Positions 21,441 through 32,999 of a stretch of DNA of 64,000 nucleotides are shown here, in pieces. The stretch is taken from contig CM033732.1 in assembly GCA_019671005.1 (NCBI GenBank), positions 41,963,392-42,027,391 of the forward strand. Direction: 5' to 3'. Source of the stretch: Hibiscus mutabilis (lineage: Eukaryota; Streptophyta; Magnoliopsida; Malvales; Malvaceae). The notes beneath the pieces are model-generated. The model did not search any database. It was not told where the DNA came from and saw only the letters and a list, made by a program, of their open reading frames with translations. Within the stretch, counting starts at the first letter, position 1; each line of letters starts with the position of its first letter. The position numbers and the translations under genes are program-made.

Positions 21441-24400
21441 CCTAGTGTTTACAAAGGACAAAAAAGGGGGTAATTTGCTTGTTTGTAAAGTCACCCGAAA
21501 TTCCACGGTTGAAAAGACATTTGTAACAAATATTCTCATTCGCAGTTACTTCACGTGGCAAAATATATTATTCCAAAAAACATATCTAATACATTTAACA
21601 ATAATAAAAAGAGAAAGTAAAGCATATATAGGCAAGTGCCAAGAAAAAGCGTCTAAGACAGCAATGTTGCATGCATTATTTTATTCCTGCTTATCAAAGA
21701 AGCTTTTGGATAGGGCCACATAAACAAACATTAATCAAAAACATATAGGGTAAATTAAGAACCCTAATAACACTTTCAGCTAAAAAAATGGATAATGTTT
21801 ATCTTAAGAGACCTAGGTTCAATTGTTTTGTCTGCAAGATATAAGTATTGTCAAATAGTTACAAATATATATGAACAGATACTACTTTTTAATTATCTTT
21901 AAATTATTAAAAAGCTAATAAAAAATACTTTTATATATTCACTTGTAAAATTAAAAAAATTGTTACCCTAACAAAATAATAACAATAATATATTCACTTA
22001 AACATATTTAAACTCACGTATTCTTAAATGTTAGGATAATAATTATGTCAATAGAATAAAATTAAATTGATTATTAATAGCTTCTTAACTGAAGAAACGT
22101 ATGAAATAATTTCATTTATAAGCAAAACAAAAGTATAATTATATAAAATAAAAAAATGACGTTGGAGGTTGATGTCATCAGAGGTCGAGAATGCTAACTA
22201 GTGACAGAGCCAAGTTTACTAATTGACACCTCAATTTTTTTTATATAATTTATATAGAAAATATTAAAAACAAAATTTGACACCATTTTAAAAATATTTA
22301 ATACGCTTTTAATAAATTGACACTCACTATTACCCTACACTCACTAAAAAATTCTTTATAGATTTTTCTAAAATTTGACATCGTAATTAAATTTTTTTAA
22401 TTTCGTTTTTGATGTTAACGTTGAAAAAATATAAGATATATGTAGATACAATACAACGATTAAAATTTACTAAAAGTATTTGTACTATACCAAAAAGCCT
22501 ACTTTGATTTCTTTTCTATTGTAAGGGACATTTTAGTTCCTATACACTAGAAAAAAAAAGTATATATTTTACTCCAAAATGTTAACATATATTCAATTGA
22601 AATAGAATATTGGGTTTAAATATCTTTTAGGCCTTTATCAATTTATAGATTCAACAAATTTATCATTTTAGGAAAACAATAATCCAGTCCATATATCTAA
22701 AAATTAACAAAGAAGGATTCAGCCATTACAATGTTTATTTTTCCCATTAATAAAATTCCAACTGTTATAGGATATTTTTTAAAAATAAAAAATGACATAA
22801 TATTCAAAACAATTATAAAAAATAATTTAAAACTAAAAATCATAAAAAATATTAGGGGTGTATCCCTCAATTCCGCAAAAGATATATATCACATATGAAT
22901 ATATATATATATATATATATATTCTATTTGATTATAGAAAGCCGTTTGAATTAGAACTAATTAGTATCATAACATTATAAATGTTTACCATTAAATTTAA
23001 ATGAAACTCGAACAACTCAACTCGAAAAAAATTCAAATAAAGTTTGAGTTATAAAATAAGATTCATCAACTGGACTAACTCAAAATTTTGTGACTCGAGT
23101 CGATCGAATGCTCACCTCTAATCGTAATTCTATTATAAGAAAATGAGTAACCAAACCGTTTTCATATTTTTATTATTGAAAACAAAATTTTGTTTTTATT
23201 AATCAAATATATTTTCAGTATCTTAAAATAAAAATTTATTTTTTAAAAAATGAAACTAGAATATAAAATAAAGAATGCTTTCAGAAACTAAACATAACTT
23301 AGTTCTTTTCATTTTTTTTATTAATGAGAAAATTTTCCTAATCTTAATCTAATACTTGTATTTTGCCAAATCCCCACGAATGACGATGGAGCTTTTGGAG
23401 ATATCTAAGACCACTCAAATTTATAAATTATAAATTCGAATTTGTTTTCCGGTTGCTCAAGTTAGTTTTTTTAACTATATTTATTCTACTTAAAATTTAA
23501 TATTTTTAATTAATTTTATTTTTTACTCTTTTATACATAACCAACTTAAATATATTTTTAATTTTTTATAGTATAATATTTTATAGTATAATATAACAGT
23601 TTAAATTTAATTTTTATATAATATATAAAAAATAATATAATATACTAAGTATACATTTAGAAAGCAAGTTGACATGGGCTCGGCCCTTGAATATTACGAT
23701 CAATACTCAATTCATATTTTAAACAGGTCTAACTTGTTTCATTCAAACCCTTCAAAATTTCAAACCGACCCTGGGACTTGGACATATAATTCGGATCTTG
23801 AACAACTCTACTATCATGTTTGGATGTTATTTTGTCGGATGGCTTCGATTATTTTTAAGAGTGTAAATGAACAGAAAGTTTGACAAATTGTTCATAAATC
23901 GTTTGTTAATTAAGCTAAATAAACGAACATGAAATTTTTTATTCTCATTTAATAAACGAGTGAACATGAACAAATGTGTGTTTGGTTTGTTTATGTTCAA
24001 GAACAAATTCATTTATTGGCTCCTTTATAAGATTATTTTTTGGTTCGTTTATCGGCTCGTTTATAAGTTCGTTTACCGGGTTTCTCCATTCCTTTTATTT
24101 TTTCATTTTAAATATTGGAGAAGTTAGAGACTAAGTTGAACACATAGTGAATTTTGGAGTTCAAACTATAAACCCTAAGGAGCTTAAGACTAGTGCATAA
24201 TTTCATCATTTTATTACGAATGTGAATGCTAAACTGTGGGATGAGTGTGTGGGGGTGGCAATGAATATGACAGTGGTGGTGATGGAGCTTTTGTGGGATT
24301 CAGTAGTGATCAAGGATAGGTTTTATGTTAGGGGTGTAAATTTTTATAATTAATAAAATTATATAGAAATTTAAAAATTTTAGAGGTGCAGAATTAGATC

Positions 24401-24815
24401 ATCAATATAAAATACAAAAAATCTAAAATATAAGAGAATTGGAAATTTCCAAGGTGGACTGTCCCTAGCACCTATGATCCATCCCTTGTAGTGATGAAAA
24501 CCGGGAGAGATGGAGGTTGTGAAGGAGAAGAGCCATGTCAGCAGGTAAAAGAAATTAGGGAGAAATTTTTAATCCATATGGCTTGTCTACGCGGCAGGTC
24601 GGGTAGAAAAATCATGGGTGTGAACCTTTCCATAGATAACGTTAGCTTTGATCACTAACAAAGCAGGAGAAGCAAACTCCTTTACATTACACACTTGCAT
24701 AGATGCATATAATAAGAGCCACTGAAACCCTACAACTCGAAAGTTTAGTACATATCATAACACAGATTCAAACCTTATTCCTTGTATAGCCCAAGATAGT
24801 TTGCGGCATCGAGTT
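21441..24815. other. AT-rich intergenic DNA with minor repeats
   Basis: No gene is supported here. A (TA)n microsatellite lies near 22,897-22,922. A stretch at about 22,985-23,110 is rich in ACTCGA and CTCAACTCG phrases. About 23,880-24,075 holds repeated and inverted ATAAACGAAC and GTTCGTTTA words, a common dispersed plant repeat type. The last 100 bp or so is probably 3' flank of the EF-hand gene. Confidence 0.6.
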
Positions 24816-24853
24816 CTACTTATCGGAGATGGACGTATATTGACGTTTATAAG

Positions 24854-25023
24854 CAGGGATTTAAATCGCGGTCGTGGTCGCGTTTTCGGTCGCGTCGTTT
24901 TATAGCCGTTTCGGACATTAGCGGATGAATTGAGGTTATTGCGGACCGTTATTTTCCACGATAGCGGTTTTGGGCGGCGACGCTACCATTATATGGCGGT
25001 CGTGGTCCGCTATTTAATCCCTG
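24854..25023. mobile_element. hAT-type MITE (170 bp) inside the EF-hand gene
   Basis: Terminal inverted repeats begin CAGGGATTTAAATCGCGG on the left and CAGGGATTAAATAGCGG on the right (reverse complement). An exact 8-bp duplication, TTTATAAG, flanks it at 24,846-24,853 and 25,024-25,031. The 8-bp duplication and CAGGG termini are hAT hallmarks. The interior is GC-rich and has no transposase. The paralogues at 42,900, 45,670 and 48,360 carry the uninterrupted CGTTTATAAGCG site, serving as empty-site controls. Confidence 0.95.
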
Positions 25024-25242
25024 TTTATAAGAGTATTTGTTGAGGTTCTCGAGCTCGTCCCGGCTGATGTATCCATCGTTGTTCGCATCGGCACATCTCA
25101 GTCCTTCCCAAGTTCTGAAAGCAGGGATCTTGGCACCCAATCGCAAAGCTTGTTTTAGCTCTACCCTGGTGAGGAGATCAGTGTGATCGGCATCGCAATT
25201 CAGGAAAAGCTGCCACAATTGCTCCTTACTCACAGTTGTCAT
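24949..25242 (-). CDS. Two-EF-hand calcium-binding protein with MITE-derived C-terminus
   Basis: This is a probable small calmodulin-like Ca2+ sensor of 97 residues. Two canonical 12-residue loops are visible: D17-x-D19-x-T21...E28 and D52-x-N54-x-D56-G57...E63. A helix with AFRTWEGL between them matches AFRAWRAL in the three paralogues. ATG at 25,242 aligns with their conserved SKEQL segment and lies about 95 nt from a TATA box, the same spacing as in the paralogues. After residue 73 or so the frame enters a 170-bp hAT MITE, which supplies the last 20-odd residues and the stop. Without the MITE the frame would run about nine codons further to a TAG at 24,816-24,818, the length seen in the relatives. 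The EF-hands are intact, so the protein may still bind calcium. No signal peptide or membrane segment is seen. Confidence 0.8.
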   Translation of the reverse strand: MTTVSKEQLWQLFLNCDADHTDLLTRVELKQALRLGAKIPAFRTWEGLRCADANNDGYISRDELENLNKYSYKQGLNSGPRPPYNGSVAAQNRYRGK

Positions 25243-25334
25243 CTTGTTTAAAGGATTTTGGGGTTTGGCTTGAGAATATCAGTTATACAGTGAAGATGGC
25301 CGGGGATGGTCGATATTGAAGCTTTGGGCATGTT

Positions 25335-25342
25335 ATTATATA
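25335..25342 (-). promoter_or_regulatory. TATA box of the first EF-hand gene, G-box upstream
   Basis: CTATATAATA on the minus strand lies about 95 nt before the ATG. The corresponding boxes of the paralogues sit at 43,255-43,262, 46,025-46,032 and 48,711-48,717, each about 100 nt before their ATG. A G-box CACGTG is present at 25,385-25,390, about 45 bp upstream of the TATA box. Confidence 0.7.
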
Positions 25343-25399
25343 GACGTGCATGTATTCCATATGACCAGATCTCATGTCAGTTAACACGTGAAATGTAGA

Positions 25400-26416
25400 T
25401 GTCATTGTTGTTACGAATTAAGATTGTGGAATCTTAATTATCAGCTTGTGTTGATAACTCCTACAATAAAATTGTTAGTTTAAATTATCAATAAAGAATC
25501 AATATGTGGGACAGTAGAGTTTGAAAGGTTGGTAATATGTTAGTTGTTATTGAGAATCATCTTTCTATCGTAATAAAAATTTTACAAAGATTCACTAATT
25601 AATTGAGTGGTCAAAAATGTTCATGTTATTCTGTTTGAATATTGACAATTGAAAATTTAATATCTTTTTATTTAATAAAAAAATTCTCGGAAAATCTGGT
25701 ATGTGTGATTATATTCTAGGTGATCTTTTACCCTTTATAATGGATTTTAATTTTTTAATAAAAACTTTTATTGATTGAAAATAAAAAAGATCCGTCTATC
25801 AATTGTAAGTAGAGAATCGAATCGCTCTACTTTGAATAAAGTAATTATTTTTCGGGGATATGAGTGTTTTTTTTATAATTGTTTGTTCTGTTTCATCTGA
25901 TATTTTTATGAAATTATTATTTTATTCTTACATATTTTTTCTGATAATTTTTAGAAATTTATTTTATATTTTAAATTAATTTTTTTAAGAATTTAAAATT
26001 TATTTACTTATAATTAAAAAGATGGAATATAAATAATTTGAGTTGTTAAGGGAAAGGAGTAGATAATTAAGGTGCTTAGAATAATTTTAAAAAGAAAATA
26101 ATGTTTTCAGAAATTTAGTTTTTAATATATTGAGGGAGAACGACTTGTGTGTTGTGAAAATTATTGTTACATAATTTGTTTAGTAAAAAAACATTAAATT
26201 GTTTGAGCTTTGTTACTGTTCCTACAGTTCTTGCAATAAAAAATCTCAAATGAGAATTATTGAGCTTAGGATAATTGTATCAGAGATTCTGCAACTAACA
26301 AGGTTGTTGGGGTCTTTGAAATTCATTTTTTAATGGGTTGTTGCTATTTTCTTAAACACTCACCAACTGCTTGATTTTTGGTGCCAAAGCGGTTTTCTAT
26401 TTGTTGTTGTCCTAAA
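25400..26416. other. AT-rich intergenic DNA, nothing recognised
   Basis: No coding or repeat signal strong enough to call. It lies between the EF-hand promoter and a LINE relic. Confidence 0.5.
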
Positions 26417-28107
26417 ATGGCCGAAATGCAAAGCTATCGCCGCCAACAGGTTTCGACCATGTTCATTTTTAATTTGCTTGATCACCGGGCTTTGTAAGGC
26501 ATTCAATAACCATGGTGAAGTGGTGGACGTTTTCATACCGCAAAAGCGTTCGAAATTGGGTCGTCATTTTGGTTTTGTGAGAGTTGCTACGAGAAATGAT
26601 GCTTGGCGTATGATCGGGAGGCTGAATTGATTTCAATAATTTGAATCATTCATTTCGGGGGTGATCAACATACTGGAAAAAGAAATGCCAAAAAGGTGTG
26701 ACTTTAGAGGAGACTGCGTCAATTGCAATACACAAATTTGGTGTTGTAAAGGAGGTTCTGCCATCGATTCGTGAGGTCTAGGGGGTTGCGAGGAGATAAT
26801 TTTTCGATTCTCCATAGGAGAGCTATTGAGAGATGTAATCAGTATATCAAGCTTGGAAAATTGGTGGAGCATTTGACATCGACTGGCCTTACGGGGTTCA
26901 GTTTGATGCATGTATCAAGTTTTTCGATATTATTGACATTTGATCGACTAAAAAGAGGACAGAGGCTTTACAAGATTCGGCTGACACTTTTCGACAATGG
27001 TTTGTTGCAGTGGAGGAGTGGTCGGAGAGTGTGGGCTTTATCGACAAGAGAGTTTGGTTATCAGTACATGGGGTGCATCTTCATGCATGGTCCCAAGGAC
27101 CCAGGGAACTTTTCAGAATGTGGCTTCCTTAAAGGGTCCGCTCATTGATTTGGATGTGAATACAACTTCTCCATTCTCTTTTGAACGTGGTAATGTACAA
27201 ATTGTAACCTCGGTTTTACATAAAATTGATGAGTTGATGTCGTTGTGTGTAGGTGACAAGTGTTTTGAAGTGCAAATTTGTAAAACAGAACCTGTGATTC
27301 TTCCAATTTTGAGGTGCAATTGTGAACTTGAAAATGACTGGGATGAGGTGTCTACGGAAACGAGTGTGGACAAGAGGGAATCAGACTGTGAGGTGTACAA
27401 TTTAGAGGATGGTGGTAATAAATTGGTCGCATTCCAGCCAAGTCAGAGTGAGGAGGATGAGACCAGTAATGGGGACGCAAACGAGAATCCCGTTCGAAAT
27501 GATTTTGGTAGCGCTTATATGAATTTGGTGCTACCTCAATTTTGGCAGAATAATGCCTTTTGGGAAGATATTCTGCAGTTGGATGACGTCGAGGAAGGAA
27601 AATAGAGAATTTACGCTGAACTTTAGTGGGTGAGCTTTATTTTGAGAAGGTGATGAATGGCTCAAATAAGGAGATTTTATCCCCTCCTTTACAACCATGT
27701 GGAGTAATTAATCGTGAAGTTGCTTCTGTTGATTCAAGTTCACCAAATAGGGCACAAATTATAGTTCATAATGGAGTTGAGTGCAAGATGCGTGCTATGC
27801 CAGATATTGTGTTGAGTTTCTTATCCCTTACCAAAAGACATGTTGCTTTGTTATACCCAGAAGAGCAAAAGGATGCTGTAAAAAGTATAAAGAAGAGAGG
27901 TCGTGGTCGATCAAAATCACAAAATAGTAAGATGTTTGCTGATTTGGTTTGCTGAGTTTGAGGCATTTTGTTGACTCAGAACGTTCAGTATGCATTAAGT
28001 TAGGATGGTTTGTTGTTGGTTGTTGGTTGTGTTGTTAAGAGGGGTTGGCGCAGGTTCGATGACTGATTTTCTTGAGCAGGTTCGGTATGTTGGTACATGT
28101 GTGCAGG
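26417..28107 (+). pseudogene. LINE (L1-type) ORF1 relic with RRM and DUF4283-like region
   Basis: ORF1 of plant L1-type LINEs encodes an RNA-binding protein. From ATG 26,417 an RRM can be read across a frameshift, with the RNP cue GRHFGFVRVATRNDAWRMI at about 26,550-26,615. A DUF4283-like stretch follows (about 26,770-27,150; cues GRCNQYIKLGKLVE-like and VHLHAWSQGTFQNVAS in different frames). A variable acidic region leads to a frame ending at 27,603. A lysine/arginine-rich tail (KKRGRGRSKSQ near 27,900) ends at 27,955. Several frameshifts are present. No endonuclease or RT follows before element 3 interrupts at 28,108; 41,548 onward may be the displaced continuation. Confidence 0.75.
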
Positions 28108-28524
28108 TGTAATACCTGAATTTTACCCGAGTATATACATATATATAGATATTTTTTTCTTCTCTTAAATAAAAATATAGTAAATAAATAAAAACAAATA
28201 AGTCCAAAATCTATGTAAAACAATCCAAAACACCCAAATATACCTTATATTGGCCATTTTACTTATATAAAGCCCATATTCAATTACAAAAGCCCAAGAT
28301 CCTAATTCTAACTGCTGTTCCCACCCATTTTTGAGTATAAACCAGCCCAACAAACACAATTTTATCTGAAAATCCCATTTCCCGCCCAAATAGTGCCACG
28401 TGGCGACTGTTGATTGGCCTAAACTATTTCACATGGATTATGGTTTTTTTAAAGCTTATCTGGAAACAACAGGCCGCTGATGTCACTTGTGTGATGTTAG
28501 TATGATGTCATCATCTAACATTCC

Positions 28525-28532
28525 TATAAATA
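28525..28532 (+). promoter_or_regulatory. TATA box of the element 3 LTR promoter
   Basis: CCTATAAATAGGGAGAGAGA is a strong plant TATA context and is kept in the 3' LTR (TATAAATA at 39,629-39,636). A start near 28,557 is inferred from spacing. Confidence 0.6.
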
Positions 28533-29514
28533 GGGAGAGAGAAATTCTCGGGCATTAATGATTAATAATAAAAAAATTAAAAATAATAATAAGTAATAAA
28601 GATGATAGAGAAAACCTTACCATTTCAGAAACTAAATAGCTATTGGAAGTTCATCGGTCGCTGGAAAAGACACTAAAATCACTGTTTGAGTCGCCGAAAG
28701 GTACATCTTTCTCTAATCTTTTAATTCCTGAAAAGAAAAACAATGTTAGCTTCTGTAAATAAGAACATAAATGAAAATGTAAAAAGAGAAAGAGATAAGA
28801 GCTTATCTTATGGTGCCCATAATGTTTAGTGCACTACAGAGTTGAAGAGTGAAAGGGTTTTGGATAATTTTAGGTTTAAGAAGGCGGAGATGGGTGGCTT
28901 TATCGATCTGAAACTAGTTTTAGAGGGTTTAGGGTTGAAAATTGAAGGATTTAGGGTTTTTAGGGTTTAGACAGCTGCCATAAATCGCCCCAAGGCATCC
29001 GAGAGTTAACTTTTGGTAGCCAACTAACAGTAGATAGTGGCCAGAATGAGATTAAGATGGATCTGACGGTGGGGGCTATTGCAGAGTTCGGTCGGAGTTG
29101 GTGATGTTCATCCTATTCTTGACAAACATGGATGAACATTCATCCAAAAAGGGCTGGTTTTGATCTAGTTTGGGGGAATTTTTAAGTTTTAGTATTTGTT
29201 TTAGAGGATTTAGAGAGAGGGGATTTTAAAAAATGAGAGAAAGAAGGGAAATTTTAGGCTATTAGGGCTTTTTATAGCCCAGGGAAAATGGCATCGTTTT
29301 GGTGCTGGGTCAAGTAGACCAACGAGTCTGAGCCGGGTTGAACCTTAGGGTCTGCACCCCATTTTCTGAATCCTTATAGATTTGGCCCAAAATTTGTATT
29401 GTATTCAATTTTAGTTCCTATTTTAATACAATCAAGTTCCAGTTTTAATTCCTTTCAATTTGGTCCTTTGCATCTTTTAGTTACTTATCTAATTGCTTTA
29501 ATTAATTATTTGAA

Positions 29515-30205
29515 GGGTAAACTACACCAGTAGTCACCGAACAATGGTTTCTTTCCTATTTTGGTCACCGAACAATTTTTTGGCAAAAACATCACTAACG
29601 TTATGTTTCCTTCCTATTTTGTTCACCGAGCTATTTTTTGGCAAAAACATCACTAACGTTATGTCTCCTTCCTATTTTGGTCACCAAACTATTTTTTGGG
29701 CAAAACATCACTAACGTTATGTTTCCTTCCTATTTTGGTCACCGACTATTATTTTATTTTATTTTTTTAATTTTCCATGTCATTTATTCTCCCTCCTCGT
29801 AAGCAATATATGTTATTTTATAATATTTTTATTCAAACTAACAGGATGGTGACATGTGTCACTGCCAATTAGTGGAATAAAAGGAATGAAAAATCAAGTC
29901 CCTTATGCAGCCAGAGAGATTCGACTAATAGGTAATTACACATGTCACCATCTCTCTGGCTGCATAAAGGGCTTGATTTTTTATTCCTTTTATTCCACTA
30001 ATAGGCAGTAACACGTGTTACCATCATGTTAGTTTGAATAAAAATATTATAAAATAGCATATATTGCTTACGAGGAAAGAGAAGAAATAACATGGAAAAT
30101 TAAAAAAAATAAAATAACAGCTGGTGGCCAAAATAGGAAGGAAACATAACGTTAGTGATGTTTTTGCCAAAAAATTAGTTCGGTGACTACTGATGTAGTT
30201 TACCC
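29515..30205. mobile_element. Mutator-type foldback MITE in the element 3 LTR
   Basis: The ends are GGGTAAACTACACCAGTAGT and its near-perfect inverted partner, flanked by an exact 9-bp duplication, TTATTTGAA, at 29,506-29,514 and 30,206-30,214. A 9-bp duplication fits the Mutator superfamily. Inverted homology extends far beyond the ends: arms of roughly 300 bp pair around a centre near 29,925. The left arm holds about three copies of a 58-bp unit (about 29,560-29,745) that the right arm has only once. The 3' LTR at about 40,585-40,600 carries the empty site. Confidence 0.92.
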
Positions 30206-30452
30206 TTATTTGAATGATGCATGTTTAAAATTGAGCATGTAGTATTAATTTTTAGATAATTAAATCATCTAGTTTAATTTAATTATTTTTTAAAGCCTTA
30301 GTTAATTGTTAGATAATTAAATCATCTAATTTAATTTAATTAATATTTAAAGCCTTAGTCTTAGTTACTCTGTTAGGCTTTAATAATTAAATTAGGAAGA
30401 CAATTATAGAAAATTAATGTGTATTAAGTGGGAAACTTTGAAGTTCAAATTT

Positions 30453-31481
30453 TGTTGAGATATTTGATTTTGATATAACCTAAATGAAAAATGATTTTGG
30501 ACTTAAACAAATTTGCAAAAATATTTCAAAAGTCAATAAACTTGAAAATTATGTTTAAAATGTTTTCAAAGGGTTTTTCACATGTTCAAAATGATTTTAA
30601 ATAGCTAAAATGTCAAAAATAGGCCCTGACTACTGGTACAGTTTGGCCTGTACTGATACCTATAAGTGCTCGTACCGATACAGTCTTCCGTGTACCGATA
30701 CGCCCCTTTGTCTCCAAGTTTTGACAAATTTCAATAGCCAAAAGGTGTATCGATACAGGCTTGGTCATTTCGATACCCTAGGGTGCGTACCAATACACAT
30801 GTATCATGTACCGAGATCCTATGTAAAAATGTCCAATGGCTCTTTCTATTTTGAGCAGGTGTACCAATACCAGTAGTCGCGTACCGATATCGATGAGCTC
30901 ACAAGTGCATTTAATGCTAGAAATAAAGTCCCCATTGGCTCCAAATCAACCCCAACGGCTAGTAATGGCCACAAACTCCTTTGAGGGTTTAAAATACCTC
31001 ATCAAGCAGCCATGCAACAACAAGAAACAACTTGCCAACATTCATGTATTGAGAAATCATGTTTTGTACTTAAATTGTCATATTTCTTGTAGAAAACACT
31101 AGTGAGCCAAAATTTTCTTATTTGCTCAAGTGTTTAGGATTTTGGGTGAGAGCTTAATTGTGCAAACTTATTTGCCTTGTGAGGTTTTCTTTAGTTTGCT
31201 AAATTTGTTTCCTCTTGTAAGAGAGTGTTTCAAAACTTTTGGTATAAGTCTTGGTTGTAAGAGTTATCTCCTTGAACCTGGAAAAAAGAAAGCAAAACTG
31301 GTGGATTTGAGAAAATCCTTAGTGTAGATAGCTAAGGTAGTGGAGGTAGACTTGGTTTAGGAGTTGAACCACTATAAATCATCGTGTCTTAATTTTTATT
31401 ACTTAGCCATCCATCCACCAAAGCAAAAATCTAATTCACCCCCTCTTGGCATATTCGGGTGATCATTCGAGCCTCCCAACA
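30453..31481 (+). mobile_element. Solo LTR, Ty1/copia SIRE-like
   Basis: 1,029 bp starting TGTTGAGATATTTG and ending CCTCCCAACA, flanked by AATTT at 30,448-30,452 and 31,482-31,486. The element 3 3' LTR at about 40,775 has the uninterrupted site. The end phrase AATTCACCCCCTCTTGG is typical of SIRE/Maximus copia LTRs. The first half has many GTATCGATAC-like words, with an exact copy at 30,747-30,756. No internal region is left, so unequal LTR recombination is the simplest explanation. Confidence 0.88.
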
Positions 31482-32264
31482 AATTTGAATGGTGTCCCAA
31501 TGCAATGTTGTGTTGTTCAACATGGGTTTTTAAGTAGAATACTTAATATACATTACAACACTAGAAAATTGATAAATAATTTAGACTAATTAATTAGAGC
31601 TTTAATAGGATTAGAACTTTAAATAATTATAATAATTAATTAATAGGGGAATAATATCTATAACTTTGGAGTTTAATATGGATGATGCTCTAAGGTAACT
31701 GAGTGTTATCTCATGCAAGCGTTGGAGTTAAATAATATTCATAGATTAAATAACATATAAATTTAATTAGTGCATTTTTACATTAGTACTTAAAATGAAC
31801 AAGACCATAATTAATCATGCATATAAAACCTTTTATATACGAAATATATTTTTGGAATATGAATAGAGGTGCCCTGAGCGTATAAGGGTGTTTCTAATTT
31901 ATATTCGAATCAAAAATATATTTTCATATAAAAGAAATATTTTCATTTGGAACATAAGCCCAATTAATAATTAATGATTAAATTAAATTCGAATTGTTAT
32001 TCCAAAATGCCAATATGCCACACAAAATTAAAGGTACCGATATCGGGCGTTTATGGGGTGTTAATCCTTCCCCACGCGTAATCGACTTTCGAACCCCAAT
32101 TTTAAAAAAAGAAAGAATCTATGGTTGTTTGTATGGTGTCCGGTCTACCAAAGTGACTAGTGGCGACTCCAAACATTTTCAAAAATCGAATTAAAAAAGG
32201 AAAAAGCCATAATTTTCAAAATAAATCGTCAAGCTATTTTTACAGGTTTAAAATGGTTTTGAAA

Positions 32265-32999
32265 GCTTGGAGACCCTGCTAATGAGCACTTCTTCAGTCA
32301 GGCCTAATTAATTTTGTGTGGCATTTCTAGAATGGTAATTTGAAGTTAATTTCTTCATTAATTATTGGATGGGTTTGTAGGAAGAATGAAAATATGCTTT
32401 TTATTTGTGTGATATAACTGTCAATCATGCATAAGCCTTCTACCCGAGCTTTCTCCTTTAAGTAGGAGCAAGACATGATCATATGTGGGGTTCTCCACGT
32501 CCGTGCAGGAATTTTGTCTTTCTTCTTATATAACAACCTTATACACCATGGGGTATTCACCTCCTCTATAAGGGGCCATATACTCCTGAATTGATGTCTT
32601 GTTGTCGCAGTAGACAGTAATGATAGTTCGGGTACCCTGAGTCTAAAACCAAAACGTATTCTATAAATGTAAGAGCCCACCCCACTAGAGCCAGACATGA
32701 ACCTTAGATTTAGATAGAGTGTTGTTAGATTGTTGCTATTTTAAATACGCTTCTCCAGTTATTTCTTTTCCTGATATAAATTATTTTAATTTTTAGTAAT
32801 TTAATTTTTGTGTATACAATTATTTCACTGTACTGACTTATTTCTTTTTTTACATTTTTTACACTGCATCTTCATTGCATAAAGGTATTGATTTGAAAGT
32901 GATTATCAAATTCGAAGGCGATCATAAAAGATAAAGGGATTCGTAATCCGATGAAGAGAGTGCAAATATAAGGCAATGTCCGGGACAAACCACGGAAGG
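32265..32999 (+). other. Leader region of element 3
   Basis: Mostly unrecognised sequence. The end at about 32,835-32,890 (TGTACTGACTTATTTC... CATTGCATAAAGGTA) matches the end of the element 1 leader (about 3,680-3,755). A 123-codon open frame on the minus strand within 32,327-32,698 has no recognisable domain and is not called. Confidence 0.5.

Larger units (their letters stand above)
28108..32264 (+). repeat. 5' LTR of element 3, enlarged by two insertions
   Basis: The LTR spans about 4.16 kb, but a 691-bp MITE and a 1,029-bp solo LTR plus their duplications account for 1,734 bp. That leaves about 2.4 kb, comparable with the 2.34-kb 3' LTR. The right end is approximate because the last 40 bp differ between copies. 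A PBS-like TGGCGACTCCA lies at 32,161-32,171. Confidence 0.85.

Noticed and set aside
23880..24075. Inverted ATAAACGAAC words as a possible transposon end
   Set aside because: No clear terminal repeat or target duplication; treated as a common dispersed repeat in the intergenic description.
26633..27966. Minus-strand open frames across the LINE relic
   Set aside because: They are shadows of the plus-strand ORF1 homology.
32327..32698. 123-codon minus-strand open frame in the element 3 leader
   Set aside because: No domain, no promoter, and it lies inside an element transcribed in the opposite direction.
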